From Fragum whitleyi (taxonomy: Eukaryota; Mollusca; Bivalvia; Cardiida; Cardiidae), in contig OX411559.1 of the NCBI GenBank assembly GCA_948146395.1, positions 30,844,708 to 30,908,707 on the forward strand: DNA of 64,000 bases. The letters are read 5' to 3'. Each line of letters begins with the position of its first letter. Position 1 is the first letter of the stretch. The notes below the pieces were generated by a model. It saw only the letters and a program-made list of their open reading frames with translations, did not search any database and had not been told where the DNA came from. Shown one piece after another: positions 45,871 to 57,262 of the stretch. Position numbers and translations under genes: made by a program.

Positions 45871-47065
45871 TCTTTTATCGGCTTTGAATTTAAAAAAGTA
45901 TTAAATTTGTGTGAATCTTTTGCTTTTGGAAATCTAAAATAGCTTCAATGTAAAAATTGGTGAAAAGAACTTAGATTATTTTTTTTAAAAAAAATATCTC
46001 GTCCAAAACATTCAGCCCTAAAGTTTCAGCATATCAAATCTAGCAATTGTTTATAAACATTAGATCAAACTAGTGTGTTCTTGCAACATGTTTTCACATA
46101 ATACTAGCATTATCCCTACCAGGCTATTTTTTGTGTGAAAACTGGGATTTTTTTTATCATATAGTTACTCCCCCCTCCCTCCCCTCCAAACTTTTTATAC
46201 ATATATGTCTTTGTGCTTTGTATAGTACTAGGTGTAGCTCAAATTCCATAATAGGATGAGGCAATAAAACAAATCTATGGCCCTTGGTAAGATACAAATA
46301 AGCCAAAGGGCTATGTAAAACTTTTTCTCACAGAGAATTTCTTTATTTTCAAAATGCAGTTTAACTCTTATGTACAACAGACGGACAACCCATGAAATAC
46401 GTCATTCTTGTATATTCTTAAGAACATGTCAACCCAAGACCATATCTAAAGGTTTAGATAAAATTAAATCTAAATTTTGGAAAAAAAAATTTGATGTGCT
46501 AAATAAGACTGGTGAATATATCTACAACTATTCTTAGTTACACTTTCTCACCTAAAATTTTGTACATGGAGGAAGCGGGGGGGGGGTTAAAAAGGTTCAA
46601 ATCGACTTTGACTTGGACATTGAAAAGACTTTGGACTGTTAAAAATGTTTCAGACCTATTTCATGAAGCCAATGCCCCTTTTTTGCCAAAGCGAATATTT
46701 TCTACTACTTTGCAATGTTAAAGTGAGTGGGTAGAGTAAGATGTTTTACAAATTATCTCTAAAACCGACCAAATAACAAAGAATATCCTATTTTCAATTA
46801 GCGGATAACTTAATACAATCCGCTACATGGCTTTTGATATACCGACAACTTCTACTTTAGATTTAAACATGTTTGCTGTCATTAAGTCTTTATAGGTTCA
46901 GTTGGGAAAATTCTATGATAAAAATCGAAAAAAAATCAAAATACGTATCTTCCGATTTTGTCCTATTTTATATATGTTAAATGGGAATGTCTATGGATGT
47001 CAGAAAACACAACATTGTTTTTGTTGCAATTTGTTTTGGGTCCTTCCATATTGACTGGACTATTC

Positions 47066-47644
47066 AGCGCTTTCAATGATGCTAGAATTAACCCGGGTCT
47101 ATTACAGTAGAAACTGTCAACAAAGAGAAGATTCCCGGGGAAAGGTTAAAACGATTTCAATGGTGCTAGAATTATCCCTGGTCCCAAATAGTAGGTGTTT
47201 CCAACACAGAAAAGATTTCTAGGGTAAGTTTAAAACGGTATCAATGCTGCTAGAATTACCTCGGGTCCCATTTAGAAGATGTTTCCAACACAGAAAAGAT
47301 TCCCGGGGTAACTTCAAAACAAAGTCAATGATGCCAGAATTTGTAGGTGTTTCCTTTACAGAGAAAGTTCCCGAGGAAAGTTCAAAACGCGTTCAATGAT
47401 GCTAGAATTAACCCGGGTCTATTACAGTAGAAACTGTCAACAAAGAGAAGATTCCCGGGGAAAGGTTAAAACGATTCCATGGTGCTAGAAGTATCCGTGG
47501 TCCCAAATAGTAGGTGTTTCCAACACAGAAAAGATTCCCGGGGTAAGTTAAAAACGGTATCAATACTGCTAGAATTACCCCAGGTCCAAAATAGTAGTTA
47601 AAAACGATATCAATGTTGCTAGAATTACCCCGGGTCCCATTTAG
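47066..47644. repeat. ~84-bp satellite array, block 2
   Basis: Continuation of the same monomer (TTTCAATGATGCTAGAATTA, ACCCGGGTCTATTACAGTAG). Part of it closely matches 41733-41960, including ACCCGGGTCTATTACAGTAG and the following AAACTGTCAA-type text, which suggests segmental copying within the array. Confidence 0.9.
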
Positions 47645-49352
47645 CAGACTAGGGTAATCATAATCGGCAATCATGATTCTTGTAATTGATTACAATTTAC
47701 TGGTAATCATATTGAAATCGGTAATCGGAGCATTTCTGATTACATGTAATCGTAATTTAATCGATTACATTGCAAAAAGGCCTGTAATCATGATTACATC
47801 TCGATTACATTATGATTACATTTGTTGTATTTGCAAGTACAAGCTTTGAAAAAAAAATATATATATATTCAATGATAGTCATTTATGGCAAATTTTTTAT
47901 TTATACTAAAATAATGATCCTAGATTTAGTATTGAATACAAATGTGTCAAAAGAAAATACTTTCAAGGTAATCGGAGTGACTAGATAGAACTTGAATTGA
48001 GAAGAAAACTTTCCCAAAACAGATAATGTATTGGGAAAAATAATCAAGTTGTTAACTTTTCATTTGGCTTTGTAGGAAATTTCTGTTATTGTCTTATACC
48101 CAAGTATTTTTTTTTCTTGTTTTTTTTCCTAGTTGAGAAAGTTCTGGTTTCTTGCTTTAAGTATTGAAACTAGTCAAAATGTCTTATGAACATGAAGTGT
48201 TATAATGATAATGTTGAAGGTGTTAAGGAAATAAAAGAAGTGTCAGTCTCATCTAAGATGACCTATAGCCCCTGACATTTTTAAACAATTACCTGTTTAC
48301 CCTTTACTTGTATTTGACAGCCCATGATAGTTATATTTTGACATTCATTTATATATGGGCAAACAACTTAATCTTCTCTTCTTAGAATAATTTTCATTTA
48401 TCTGATCAATTTCTCAAATCCAAATAACACGACAAAAGTTCTACGGAAATAAATCTATGCTTTGATTGTCCCATTACAATACCATGCAGATATCTTTATG
48501 TTGGTTCATTAGGGTAAATTTTAAAGTCCATTGGGCAAAATTCAATAAAGTATTGCAAAACATGGGATTGTTATTACACTATCATTTGAACTTTCCCAAC
48601 AAAGTGAAATGAGCCTAAAAGACATTTGACACATCCATTATGTTTTACAGTTTGACATGCCGTTTCCATGAATTGAAAAAAAAAGAAGAATTATTGACTC
48701 TATCTAAGGCAATTACTTTCGTTTTTATCACAATGGTAATCACGCTAAATTATTTTTTAGCAAAAATTCATATTTTCTGAACTTAAACAAATAGAAAGAA
48801 ATGACGGAGAAAATATTAAATATGTTAAATATAATTTGAAATGGGGAAATTCTGGCCAAAACAGTTTCTGAATTTTATCTTTTATTGGTGCATCAAATAT
48901 TCAAAAATACCAACAAGAGCATTTATAAATGTCAACCTAGGCTATAGAAGCTCAATGCTTTCCATAGCAATGGAAGCAAATGTAAGAGGATATTAAAGCT
49001 TTGGGTATATCAAAAGTCATAAAGAGCACCAAGGTAAATATTAACAGACCTAAGAGAAGAATTGGCATAAATTATTTATTGTTTATCCTTACACATTCTG
49101 TTAATTGTTAACATACCTAACTTGAATAAATATACTCCCAAAAAGACGACAAAAATATTTATGAGTAAAGATGAAATAAAAAATGTAATCATATGTAATC
49201 AGATGTAATCATGATTACATTATAAAAGTAATTGTAATTCTAATTGATTACAACGAAAAACTGTGTAAACATAATGTAATCAGTAATCATGGAATCTGCA
49301 AGTAATTGTAATTGTAATTGATTACATTGGCATGTAAATGACCCAAGGTCTG
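47645..49352. mobile_element. 1.7-kb hAT-like element, 8-bp TSD
   Basis: Ends CAGACTAGGGTAATCATAAT and (inverse) CAGACCTTGGGTCATTTACA begin with CAGAC and a GGGT motif. The flanks CCATTTAG (47637-47644) and CTATTTAG (49353-49360) match at 7 of 8 positions, the duplication size of hAT elements. The subterminal regions are packed with GTAATC/GATTAC motifs on both sides. No transposase frame; non-autonomous. Confidence 0.82.
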
Positions 49353-49850
49353 CTATTTAGTAGATGTTTCCAACACAGAGAAGATTCCCGGTGTAAGTTG
49401 AAAACGGTATCATAATTATGTTGCTAGAATTACCCCGGCCCCATTTAGTGGGTGTTTCCAGAGAAGATTCTCGGCCAAAGCTTAATACGATTTCAATGAT
49501 GCTAGATTTAACCCGGGTCCCATTAAGTAAGTGTTTCCAACACAGAGAAGATTCCCGTTTCTAGAATTACTCAGGTTCCCTTAAAATTAGTGTTTCCATC
49601 ATATAGAGAATATTCCCGGGGTTAGTTCATAGCGATTTCAATGTTGCTAGAATTACCCAGGATCCCATGAAGTTAGTGTTTCCAATACAGATAAGATTTC
49701 CTGGGCTAGTTCAAAACAATTTTGATGGAATTGCCTTTGGTATCTTGTATGTTAGTGTTTACAACACAAAGAAGATCTCCAGGTTAAGCTAAAAAATATT
49801 TTAATGTTGATGTAATTACCCGGGTCTCATTATAATGGTGGTCCATCGCA
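49353..49850. repeat. ~84-bp satellite array, block 3
   Basis: Diverged monomers continue (TAGATGTTTCCAACACAGAG, AAGATTCCCGGTGTAAGTTG) to about 49850, followed by ~370 bases of unrelated sequence and the element's right terminus. Confidence 0.88.
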
Positions 49851-50227
49851 GAGAAGTTTACTGGGTCATGGAGTTCCTAGCCGGACTTCTCGTAATTTAT
49901 ACAAAACTAAAACATTCGGTTGTGTATCGGAAAAGCAATACAATTGCAGCTCTCTTTTTTTTATTTATCTACATACGTTATTACTTTTATTTTATGAAAC
50001 AACAATGGTATGCATTTTGGCTTGTAACACTGACACTTTTCCCAGGGTACTGGGATGCATTTTCCCAGGCCTACTAGTATATGGCGTGAATTATTCGATC
50101 CACTGGAACTACACAAAACAAATTCAATACAGTAATGGCTAAATCCATAGATAGGCTATTTTTTTTTATTATGTTTCCCGGGGTAATTTCTAGAGGCCCC
50201 GGGGTAAATAGTCAGACCCGCGTAAAA

Positions 50228-50250
50228 ACCCATTCAAACAAACAAATAAC
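50228..50250 (+). mobile_element. SINE tail displaced by the 9.6-kb insertion
   Basis: CCCATTCAAACAAACAAATA is the expected 3' tail of the SINE that stops at 40600. Confidence 0.85.
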
Positions 50251-51379
50251 GAGGTTTAGCAGCGAAGGTTTTAGGTTAAGGGAAAGTCCGAGCGATGTTC
50301 CGAATGGGACAGACGGGAAAAGCCGAGCAATTTCCGAATAATTCCGGTATTCCGACTTTTGCCGAACTGTTGAAAACAATGTTTTCATTGCCTGGGGAAA
50401 GAAAACAAATTCCTTCGATCTAAGATAACGATTTAAAGGTAAGACGTTTGAAAATGGAAAAGATACATCCTTAGAATCACGAAAAGTATGTAAAGAAATG
50501 CAATACGGTGGAAAATACTGGTTTGTTTCAATATTGTAATTGGTTTTCGTGCACAAGTGAAGTCGGACGTTTGTCATTGTCCGATTGTTTTTAATAGTTT
50601 TCCATTTTTCTTACCGATAAAAGAGCAGAATTCACGAATATCAATTTTTGGCCCTGTAATTTCTCATTTTATAAATCTTTGAAAAACATACTATAAACAT
50701 TGTGTTTGTATTAAATGACCTTCCTTCAGTTCCACAATGTGAAATGGCTTTTCGTAATACCTTTCTCTCATGCCGAAAAACACCTCCAAATAACCCCTGT
50801 TTTCACAAAAATAGTCTTTTACCACAGGTTTTTCGTTAAAAGTTTCACAAAAAACTATGTTCACACTCATGCGACACCTTGAAATTTTGAAATCATTTAA
50901 ATAAACTAAAGAGGTATCTTATTTTAAGCTTTTAAAAGTGTGGCAGATATGTGATCAATATTCAAAATAACGAAAAATGAAAGTACAATCTTGCAATTTT
51001 TCAACAATTTTTGAAACAAGTATTATTGAAAAAAAAAATAAAAAAAAATAGATGTCTGTGACACCAAACACAACAATATAGTTTGAACTATTTTGGTAAT
51101 TAAATGACATGTGATGAAGCAGGACTTCCCCTTTTCCTTCAAACTTACATTATCTCCAATAATTCCGATTGAAGTGTGTCAAACGCAAATTAATTATTAG
51201 GCATGATGACGAAATGACGTCACTTTCTGTATTTGACGTCATTATCGCAGACAACGTTAACATTGCATTGAATGTTCCGAATTTGTTCGTATATGCTAAT
51301 TCAAAAAATAAGAACATAAAAATTGATAGTTTGAGTCACCAAAACCATTCATATTAAAATAACCAAAAATTGGTTGGTA
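50251..51379. other. Intergenic, nothing recognised
   Basis: Contains no supported gene. A 121-codon - strand frame (50212-50577) crosses the SINE tail and the transposon end and is therefore not a gene. Confidence 0.45.
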
Positions 51380-52396
51380 TTTTTAGCTCACCTGAGCACT
51401 CATGCAAGGTGAGCTTTAAGGATCACCCTGACACCATTGTGCGTAGTGTGTCATGTGTCATCAACTTTCTTAGGCCTATTTCTTGAGCCTATTTCAATGA
51501 AATTTTGCATGAATATTCTCTGTATGACTCCTTTCAAAAATTGTTCGAGAAATTTTGATTGGCCCATTTATATGGGGTTTCAGGGCGGGGCTTATTTGGG
51601 GCCTGAAATCATTGAACAACATCTCCTGAACCATCGGGCTGATATCTTTTAAACTTTACCAGAATGTTCCTTGGGTAATCCTCTTTAGATATTGTTTGCA
51701 AAATTTGATTGACCCATAAAGATGGGCGTGGCAGGGCATGGCTAATTATGTCCCTGAAATCTTCGGAAGTAATCTCTTCCTGAATAACCGTGCCGATTTC
51801 GTTAAAACTTTGCAGAAAATTCCTTGGGTGAACCTTTTCATAAATTGTTTGCGAAACTTTGATTGGCCCATAAATATGGGGACGTGGCAGGGCCGGACTT
51901 ATTTTGAGCCGGAAACCTTTGACAAAACATCTCCTCCTGAACCACCAGGCCGATTTCGATGAAACCTTACCAGAATATTCCTTGGGTTACCCTTTTAAAA
52001 AATTGTCTGAAAAAATTTTATTGTCTCATAAATATGAGTGTGGCAGGGCGGGGTTTATTTTGAACCGGAATTCTTTGATCGACAATTCCTCCTGAACTTT
52101 TGGCCGATTTCAATGAAGCTTTATCAGAATGATCCTTAGGTGACCCTCTTCAGAAATCGCTCGCAAAATTTTGATTGGCCCTTTACTATAGACATGGCAG
52201 GGTGGGACGTATTTTGAGCCTCCTCAGTAATGAATTTGTGGGCAGGGCCTATTATCACTTTTATTCTTGAAATAACATCTCCTCTTCAACAGGAAGGAAA
52301 ATGTGAATGAAACTTTGCTAGAAAGTTACTTGAATGAGATCAACTGGACCAATAAAATTCAGGTGAGCGGTTAACGGCCATTCTGGCCCTCTTGTT
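51380..52396 (+). mobile_element. AGCTCACC-family Helentron-like element (A5)
   Basis: Left TTTTTAGCTCACCTGAGCAC (then TCATGCAAGGTGAGCTTT), about five core units of ~150-165 bases (ATCTCCTCCTGAACC, TTTCGATGAAACCTTACCAG, ATTCCTTGGGT, TTTGATTGGCCCATAAATAT), right CAGGTGAGCGGTTAACGGCC, then ATTCTGGCCCTCTTGTT. Its core resembles the element at 58824. Confidence 0.82.
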
Positions 52397-53870
52397 TAAA
52401 AAACTCTTTATTTCATGTATGTTCCAATAATTATAATGTGTGCATCATAAAGCAATATAAAACATCAACACCAAAATAACCAAGAAAATAGTATATTTTC
52501 AATATTTATGGGTATAAATATATTTAGAACATAGTTACTATTTACCAGGCTACTTAATAATACAGAGAGCAATGAGTAGACGATGTTGATTATTTACTCA
52601 TTTTACAAAAGCAGATTCCATCCTCGTATCATATATAATAACAAGTAAAGAAAATGAGTAAAAAGTAAAAAAGCTTAAAATCAAAAAAACATTAAAACAA
52701 GCTCTTTCAATTGTCATAGTTACCAGTCTTTTTTAAAATTACACCATGAGTTTGATAAGTAAAAATTTTGGATTCTTATCTACAGGATGCATACACAATA
52801 TTGCATTTATATAATACTTATGGCCAAATCATATTTCAAAGTAGGGCTTAACTTAGCAAATGTTAAACATTATGGCCTGTTGCCATGGAAACCAGTTTAC
52901 ACAGGAACTCTTTTGAAGGTAATTTCCACAGTTTTAAAATGGTCTTAACTTTTGTGTCAAATTAAATCTGAATTAGAGAACACAAGTACAAATATTGTTA
53001 AAATAGTTACAGAGAATCAAGAAAAAATACTTAATGCATGTTATTAATAACTCTAATATTTCAAAAATATGTCCTTTGGTTAAGATCGTAGCACACATAT
53101 TAAAATCTAGGAGGCATAGAACATGCTTTATAAAAACATGTGTTTAATACAATCAGTTATCACAACACCTTTAAAACAATGAATTCATGTTTTTTTGTGT
53201 GTTTGATTTTGCGTATTTTCTACAGTCAATAATGCTCTCTGCAAATGGAATCTTTTTCGTTTCCATGGCAACGAAATTCAAATATGAAATTTTTTTCAAA
53301 AGTAAATTGTCTAAATATATTATTTGCCTTTTCAAAGGTAAAAGAAGCATAATAAACTCATTTTAAATGATTCAATGTCAAAATATGATGAATTTACAAG
53401 GTGCTTGTTAATTGTTGCCATGGTAACATAGAAAAAAGAAACGTGACTTTGAAAGATCATTTTGTTACACATAGATGCAAAACTACCATTTTATAACATT
53501 TTTGCAAAAAAGTAACACAGGGCCAAAAACACCCTTTCGTGAACCTAGCCCTTTATTTAAAATCGTCTTAAAGAAGTGCCTAAGTTTCAAGTAAAATGCT
53601 GCTAAATGATAGTTAGGTTTTGAAATTAGGGCGTGATTACATCAGAAATGAATCAATTAACGGATTCTAAGGCTGTGTCAAGGGATCCGTGTGCTCTTTC
53701 TCTAAGATGTGTGCATAAAAAGAACTAACACTGTGCATGAATAAAAAAAATCGTAGATTGTCATTAATTTGAGAATTATTTTGCACAGTTTTCAGACCAG
53801 AACTTTTGGTCCAGAAGGCATTGCAAAACTCAGTTGGTTACACTTGTCTATGATCTAGTCTCTTCCCTTG
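52397..53870. other. Intergenic, nothing recognised
   Basis: AT-rich; the phrase GTTGCCATGG and close variants recurs (52880, 53262, 53416). No gene supported. Confidence 0.4.
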
Positions 53871-53879
53871 ACAATAGTA

Positions 53880-55175
53880 TCCAGACAGACATGGTGGTCT
53901 TAGAGATTTTTCGAAGACCTTCGACTACTTTCCACACCAGCGTCTGTTACGGAAACTTCACCACGATTGGGTCAGAGGCCCAACACTCCGCTTGATTTCA
54001 TCATTCTTACTTGGCCAGACCCAGAAGGTTGTTGTTGAAGGGTGCTCATTTGACAGTGTTTCCGCTGACACGTCGTCATCGGAGTTCCCCAGGGATCTGT
54101 TCTAGGCCCATTATCATTATTAATGTGCATCAATGATTTGTCAGACAGGGACACCTCACATACAGTGCTAACAATAAGTGGACGTTGACATAATATACAT
54201 CCAAGATTTCAGATTTATTCAGTGTGCAGAAAAAAGAAGGTGGGTGTGTGCAGGGGGAGGGGGGTTGCGTTGGGAGGGGTTAAGAATTACTTACTTTGAA
54301 AAAAAAAATCCTGAAATCCCAACATGGAATTACAAAAATTCCTGATTTTGGCCCTTATTGAGAGCACTGCACATACAAGGCTATTTACTGACTACTGAAT
54401 TGTATACAGACAGATCCAATGTCCTGAAGATTGTCATGCACTACAACAGGATCTGAATGTGCTAGCTGAATGGGAATCATTTCACCCATAAAAGTGTAGT
54501 GTCCTGAGCATAACCAGATCTCACTCTCCCTCAAAGTTTCCTTATCGACTTAAATGCCACATTTTAGAATTAGAAAATACTACTAAGTATTTGGGCATAG
54601 ACATTCAATCATCATTGTCCTGGAAGAATCACATAGACAGGATTTGCAAGAAATCTAACAGCATGTTGGGCTTTCTGCGTCGAAATCTTAGATCTTGTAG
54701 TGAGGAAACTAAAACCAATGCCTACTTCACCATGGTGCGTAGTAACTTGGAATACTGCAATCCACTTTGGAGCACTCACCATAAGGACCAGATCCAAAAT
54801 CTAGACATGATTCATAGGAAGGCTGCTAGGTACACCACCAACTGTTTTAGGAATACCAGCAGTGTACAATCTATGTAAGAACAACTTCATTGGGATTCCC
54901 CCAAGTCAAGGCGATGAAAAATCCAAGTCTCTCTTCTCTTCAAAATTGTACACAACCTTATAGACATTCCAGCAGAAACATACTTGACACCAGCTAGAAC
55001 AAATACAAGATCAGCTCATTCAATGAAATTCAGGCGCTTCTCCCCTTCTACAGACTGGTACATGTTCAGTTTCTTTCCAAGCACTGTTTCATTGTGGAAC
55101 TCTCTTCCAGCTTCCAGAGCTGAGGCCCCTTCCTTGGTATCCTTTAAGGAGAGGTTTTCTAAAACTCAATTCTAA
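53880..55175 (+). mobile_element. CR1/Jockey-type LINE fragment (reverse transcriptase), decayed
   Basis: Reverse-transcriptase pieces occur in order but in shifting frames: HQRLLRKLHHDWVRG (about 53925), SSFLLGQTQKVVVEG, VPQGSVLGPL with INDL (54070-54140), then an insertion-like GT-rich stretch (54180-54370), YRQIQCP, and a 95-codon frame (54591-54878) with SLSWKNHIDRICKKSNSMLG, FLRRNLRSC and EYCNPLWS, then a C-terminus with VSLWNSLPASR. Frameshifts and stops make it inactive. Clade assignment is from motif style only. Confidence 0.85.
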
Positions 55176-55792
55176 ACAGTATAAGGGCCCAGAGCTGATT
55201 AACTTAACAAGGTGAGGAGCTATGCTGTCAGGACATAAGGGTCCTGGTACCTCCAAGGAAGGCAGACTGGTCTTTGTCTAGCAAACCAAAGGTTCTGGGA
55301 AAACTTTTCTTCTTTTTTCTCTTTTTAATGTAATTCATTGTAGTTATTTGTGGTTCTTCATGTTATTTTTCAGCACTCTTGCATGGATTACATTATGGCA
55401 TTTGTAATTACTTCTCCAGCTTATTTTTCGCTTTAATTTTCCACCTTTTCTTGCGTTACCACAAGAAGTCAACCCTTGTATGATAGTCAAGTTTGATGGA
55501 ACAATGTATAGATGTAGATATAGATACTATAGAATTGATTTTTAAACTAAAATGAATTGAAATTGAATATATCAACAAATTCAGCTGAGTTCCCATTGGA
55601 CTCTTGATTTCATACATCTTATTGGGGAGGTTATTTTGGAGGCTGTGACTGAGATTTTTTTTTCATTGTTGTGTTGTTGTTTTCTGGTGCTATTTACACA
55701 GGGTTTGACACCAAGTGTTTTATCTCTGGGATCATGCAGGAATCCCAACTTATCACTATTAAGATCCCTTCAGAGTCCAGATAGTCAGTTTG

Positions 55793-55965
55793 TTTGTTTA
55801 TTTCTATTTATTTATCGTCGCTACCGTAGAATATGCCTAAATGAGCGACACCCCCAGAAGATGGTTAGTTGTTACGGGGGAGAGTGCAGGGACACATGAC
55901 GGAAATACTGCCGAGATCTGCCATGGTTCTTTAACATGCCCGGTGTAAAGCAGATAAAGTAAAAT
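55793..55965 (-). mobile_element. SINE (family 2), antisense, 5' truncated
   Basis: Reverse-strand match to the 3' half of the SINE at 59938: CCAGAAGATGGTTAGTTGTT, GTGCAGGGACACATGAC and CATGCCCGGTGTAAAGCA. Confidence 0.75.
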
Positions 55966-56583
55966 AGTTTGTTAGTATGCCAGCTCGGGAATCAAACTCA
56001 TGCTATCAAACTTTTCTGATAGTCAGTGATCCATTCCTTCATTTGTATAGTCTGGCTGGTACTGTGGTTGAGTCAAGGATTGACAGTTACACCAGTCCTC
56101 GGGCCCTAGACCTGTAGATTATAGGTAGGACTTGTAGATGTTACTTTGCTGCAAGACTTTCAGGCCTGTAGATAATGGCAGCACTTAGCATTTAAAATCT
56201 GTCCAGTTTTGAAAAAAACATTTGCCTTTTCAATTACAAAATTCGCATTACCAATGAAAAATATTGTAGAAAAAGAAGAAATTCTTATTTTCCAAAAATG
56301 TTTTCCATGCAATTCATCCCTAAAATTCCCAAAACTAACAGTTTTCACCTGTTGTTATCAGGCGACCCTATGATATTTGGACTAACACTACAGGTCATTC
56401 AGGATGGTGGCAAAATGTAGTAAGTGTCAAACCCTGTTAGTGCTCTCAATAAGTTGACTGCGACATAGTATATGCCTTGAAATACAGATAAAAGTCCAGA
56501 AGGCCAGACCTAGGTGTAAACAATGGTCGGAAAGAAAGATTTTTGAGAAATTTGAATAACATAAATTTTAATCAAAATTAAGT
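55966..56583. other. Intergenic before KDM1B
   Basis: No gene supported. The KDM1B promoter or upstream exons could lie here or further left, but I see no clear signal. Confidence 0.35.
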
Positions 56584-56921
56584 TTGAGCTCAACTGGCTG
56601 AAGGCCACTTGGAATATTGTCATGGCGCTGTGTCCGTCAGATCATTTGCTTAGAATGTAACTTATGAATATCAATCAAACCTCATTGGTATGATCCTTGG
56701 GTGAACTATTATCATGCAGCCAAAAATTATTTAGATTGGATGAAAAATTTGTCTTTTATGGGTTGAGGTCATTTCTCTGTATGTTATACAGTGGAAACTT
56801 TGAAAATCATTTTCAACATCAGTAGAACCCAAAATATCTAAAAATCTAGTAAAAACTTTGATTTGCTATTACAAGAATTTCAAGCCTGTGGAGTGACTCA
56901 GGCCAATCATGGCTTTCTAGT
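56584..56921 (+). mobile_element. AGCTCCACTGG-family element, internally deleted
   Basis: Left end TTGAGCTCAACTGGCTGAAG, TGTCATGGCGCTGTGTCCGT, then one or two core units matching the last units of 8602-9788 (CATCAGTAGAACCC, AATATCTAAAAATCTAGT) and the right end CCTGTGGAGTGACTCAGGCC followed by AATCATGGCTTTCTAGT. Most tandem units have been lost. Confidence 0.82.
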
Positions 56922-57101
56922 TTCATTTGTAAACAAAATATGCACTAGGGGACCATTCTCTTTAAAGACCACATTTTGGTGTTGGCTTAATACACATTTT
57001 ACTGTAGTATATTTATGTTCTGTTGTTAAAATGTAAAGATCTACACTGAAAAAATGAGTTGCATTTGTTATTTCAATATTATGTAAATTTTAATGCAGAT
57101 T

Positions 57102-57262
57102 ATGGAAAGGAAATCTGGTCGCAGAGTCGCTAAGCGTAAGTCCTACTTAAGTGAGAATGAGGACTCTGACAGTGGTACAGAAGTACAGAAGAGAACGCGT
57201 CCGTGTACAACAAAAGGTTGCCCTAGTGACAGACCAATCTGTTGTGTAAGGGCTACAAGCAC
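57102..57262 (+). CDS. KDM1B: KDM1B coding exon 1
   Basis: Acceptor-like ATGCAG at 57093-57098, then ATTATGG. Encodes MERKSGRRVAKRKS, an acidic stretch, then C35 and C40 of the zinc finger. Donor GTAAGT, phase 2. Confidence 0.88.

Larger units (their letters stand above)
43072..47062. mobile_element. 4-kb TIR transposon (TAGTCCAGTC ends) inside the satellite
   Basis: Ends TAGTCCAGTCAAAATAG and (inverse) TAGTCCAGTCAATATGG begin long diverged inverted repeats of about 150 bases that share ACCCAAAACAAATTGCAACA and GGACAAAATCGG plus ATACGTATTTTGATTTTT. The satellite monomer is cut between AAGTTC and TTCAGCGCTTTC, suggesting a 3-base TTC duplication. No transposase frame; SINE remnants occur inside at 44456-44640 (-) and ~45640-45870 (+). 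Superfamily unassigned. Confidence 0.8.
40601..50219. mobile_element. 9.6-kb MULE-like element with satellite interior, 10-bp TSD
   Basis: Ends GGTCTGCTTATTTACCCCGG and (right, inverse) GGGTCTGACTATTTACCCCG are inverted repeats. The target duplication GCGTAAAAAC is present at 40591-40600 and 50220-50229, within a SINE tail. A 9-11-base duplication is typical of Mutator-like elements. The interior holds an exon-like segment near the left end, three blocks of an ~84-base satellite that share ACCCCGGG with the termini, and two further transposons (43072-47062, 47645-49352). No transposase is visible. Without the two passengers the element would be about 3.9 kb. Confidence 0.82.

Noticed and set aside
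43072..47062. Giant Polinton-like element
   Set aside because: Long TIRs suggested it, but the apparent target duplication is about 3 bp rather than 6 and no integrase, polymerase or capsid-type frames are present.
50212..50577. 121-codon - strand frame
   Set aside because: Begins in unassigned sequence and runs through the SINE tail and transposon terminus; no family motif.
53972..54154. 60-codon - strand frame
   Set aside because: Antisense to the LINE reverse transcriptase fragment.
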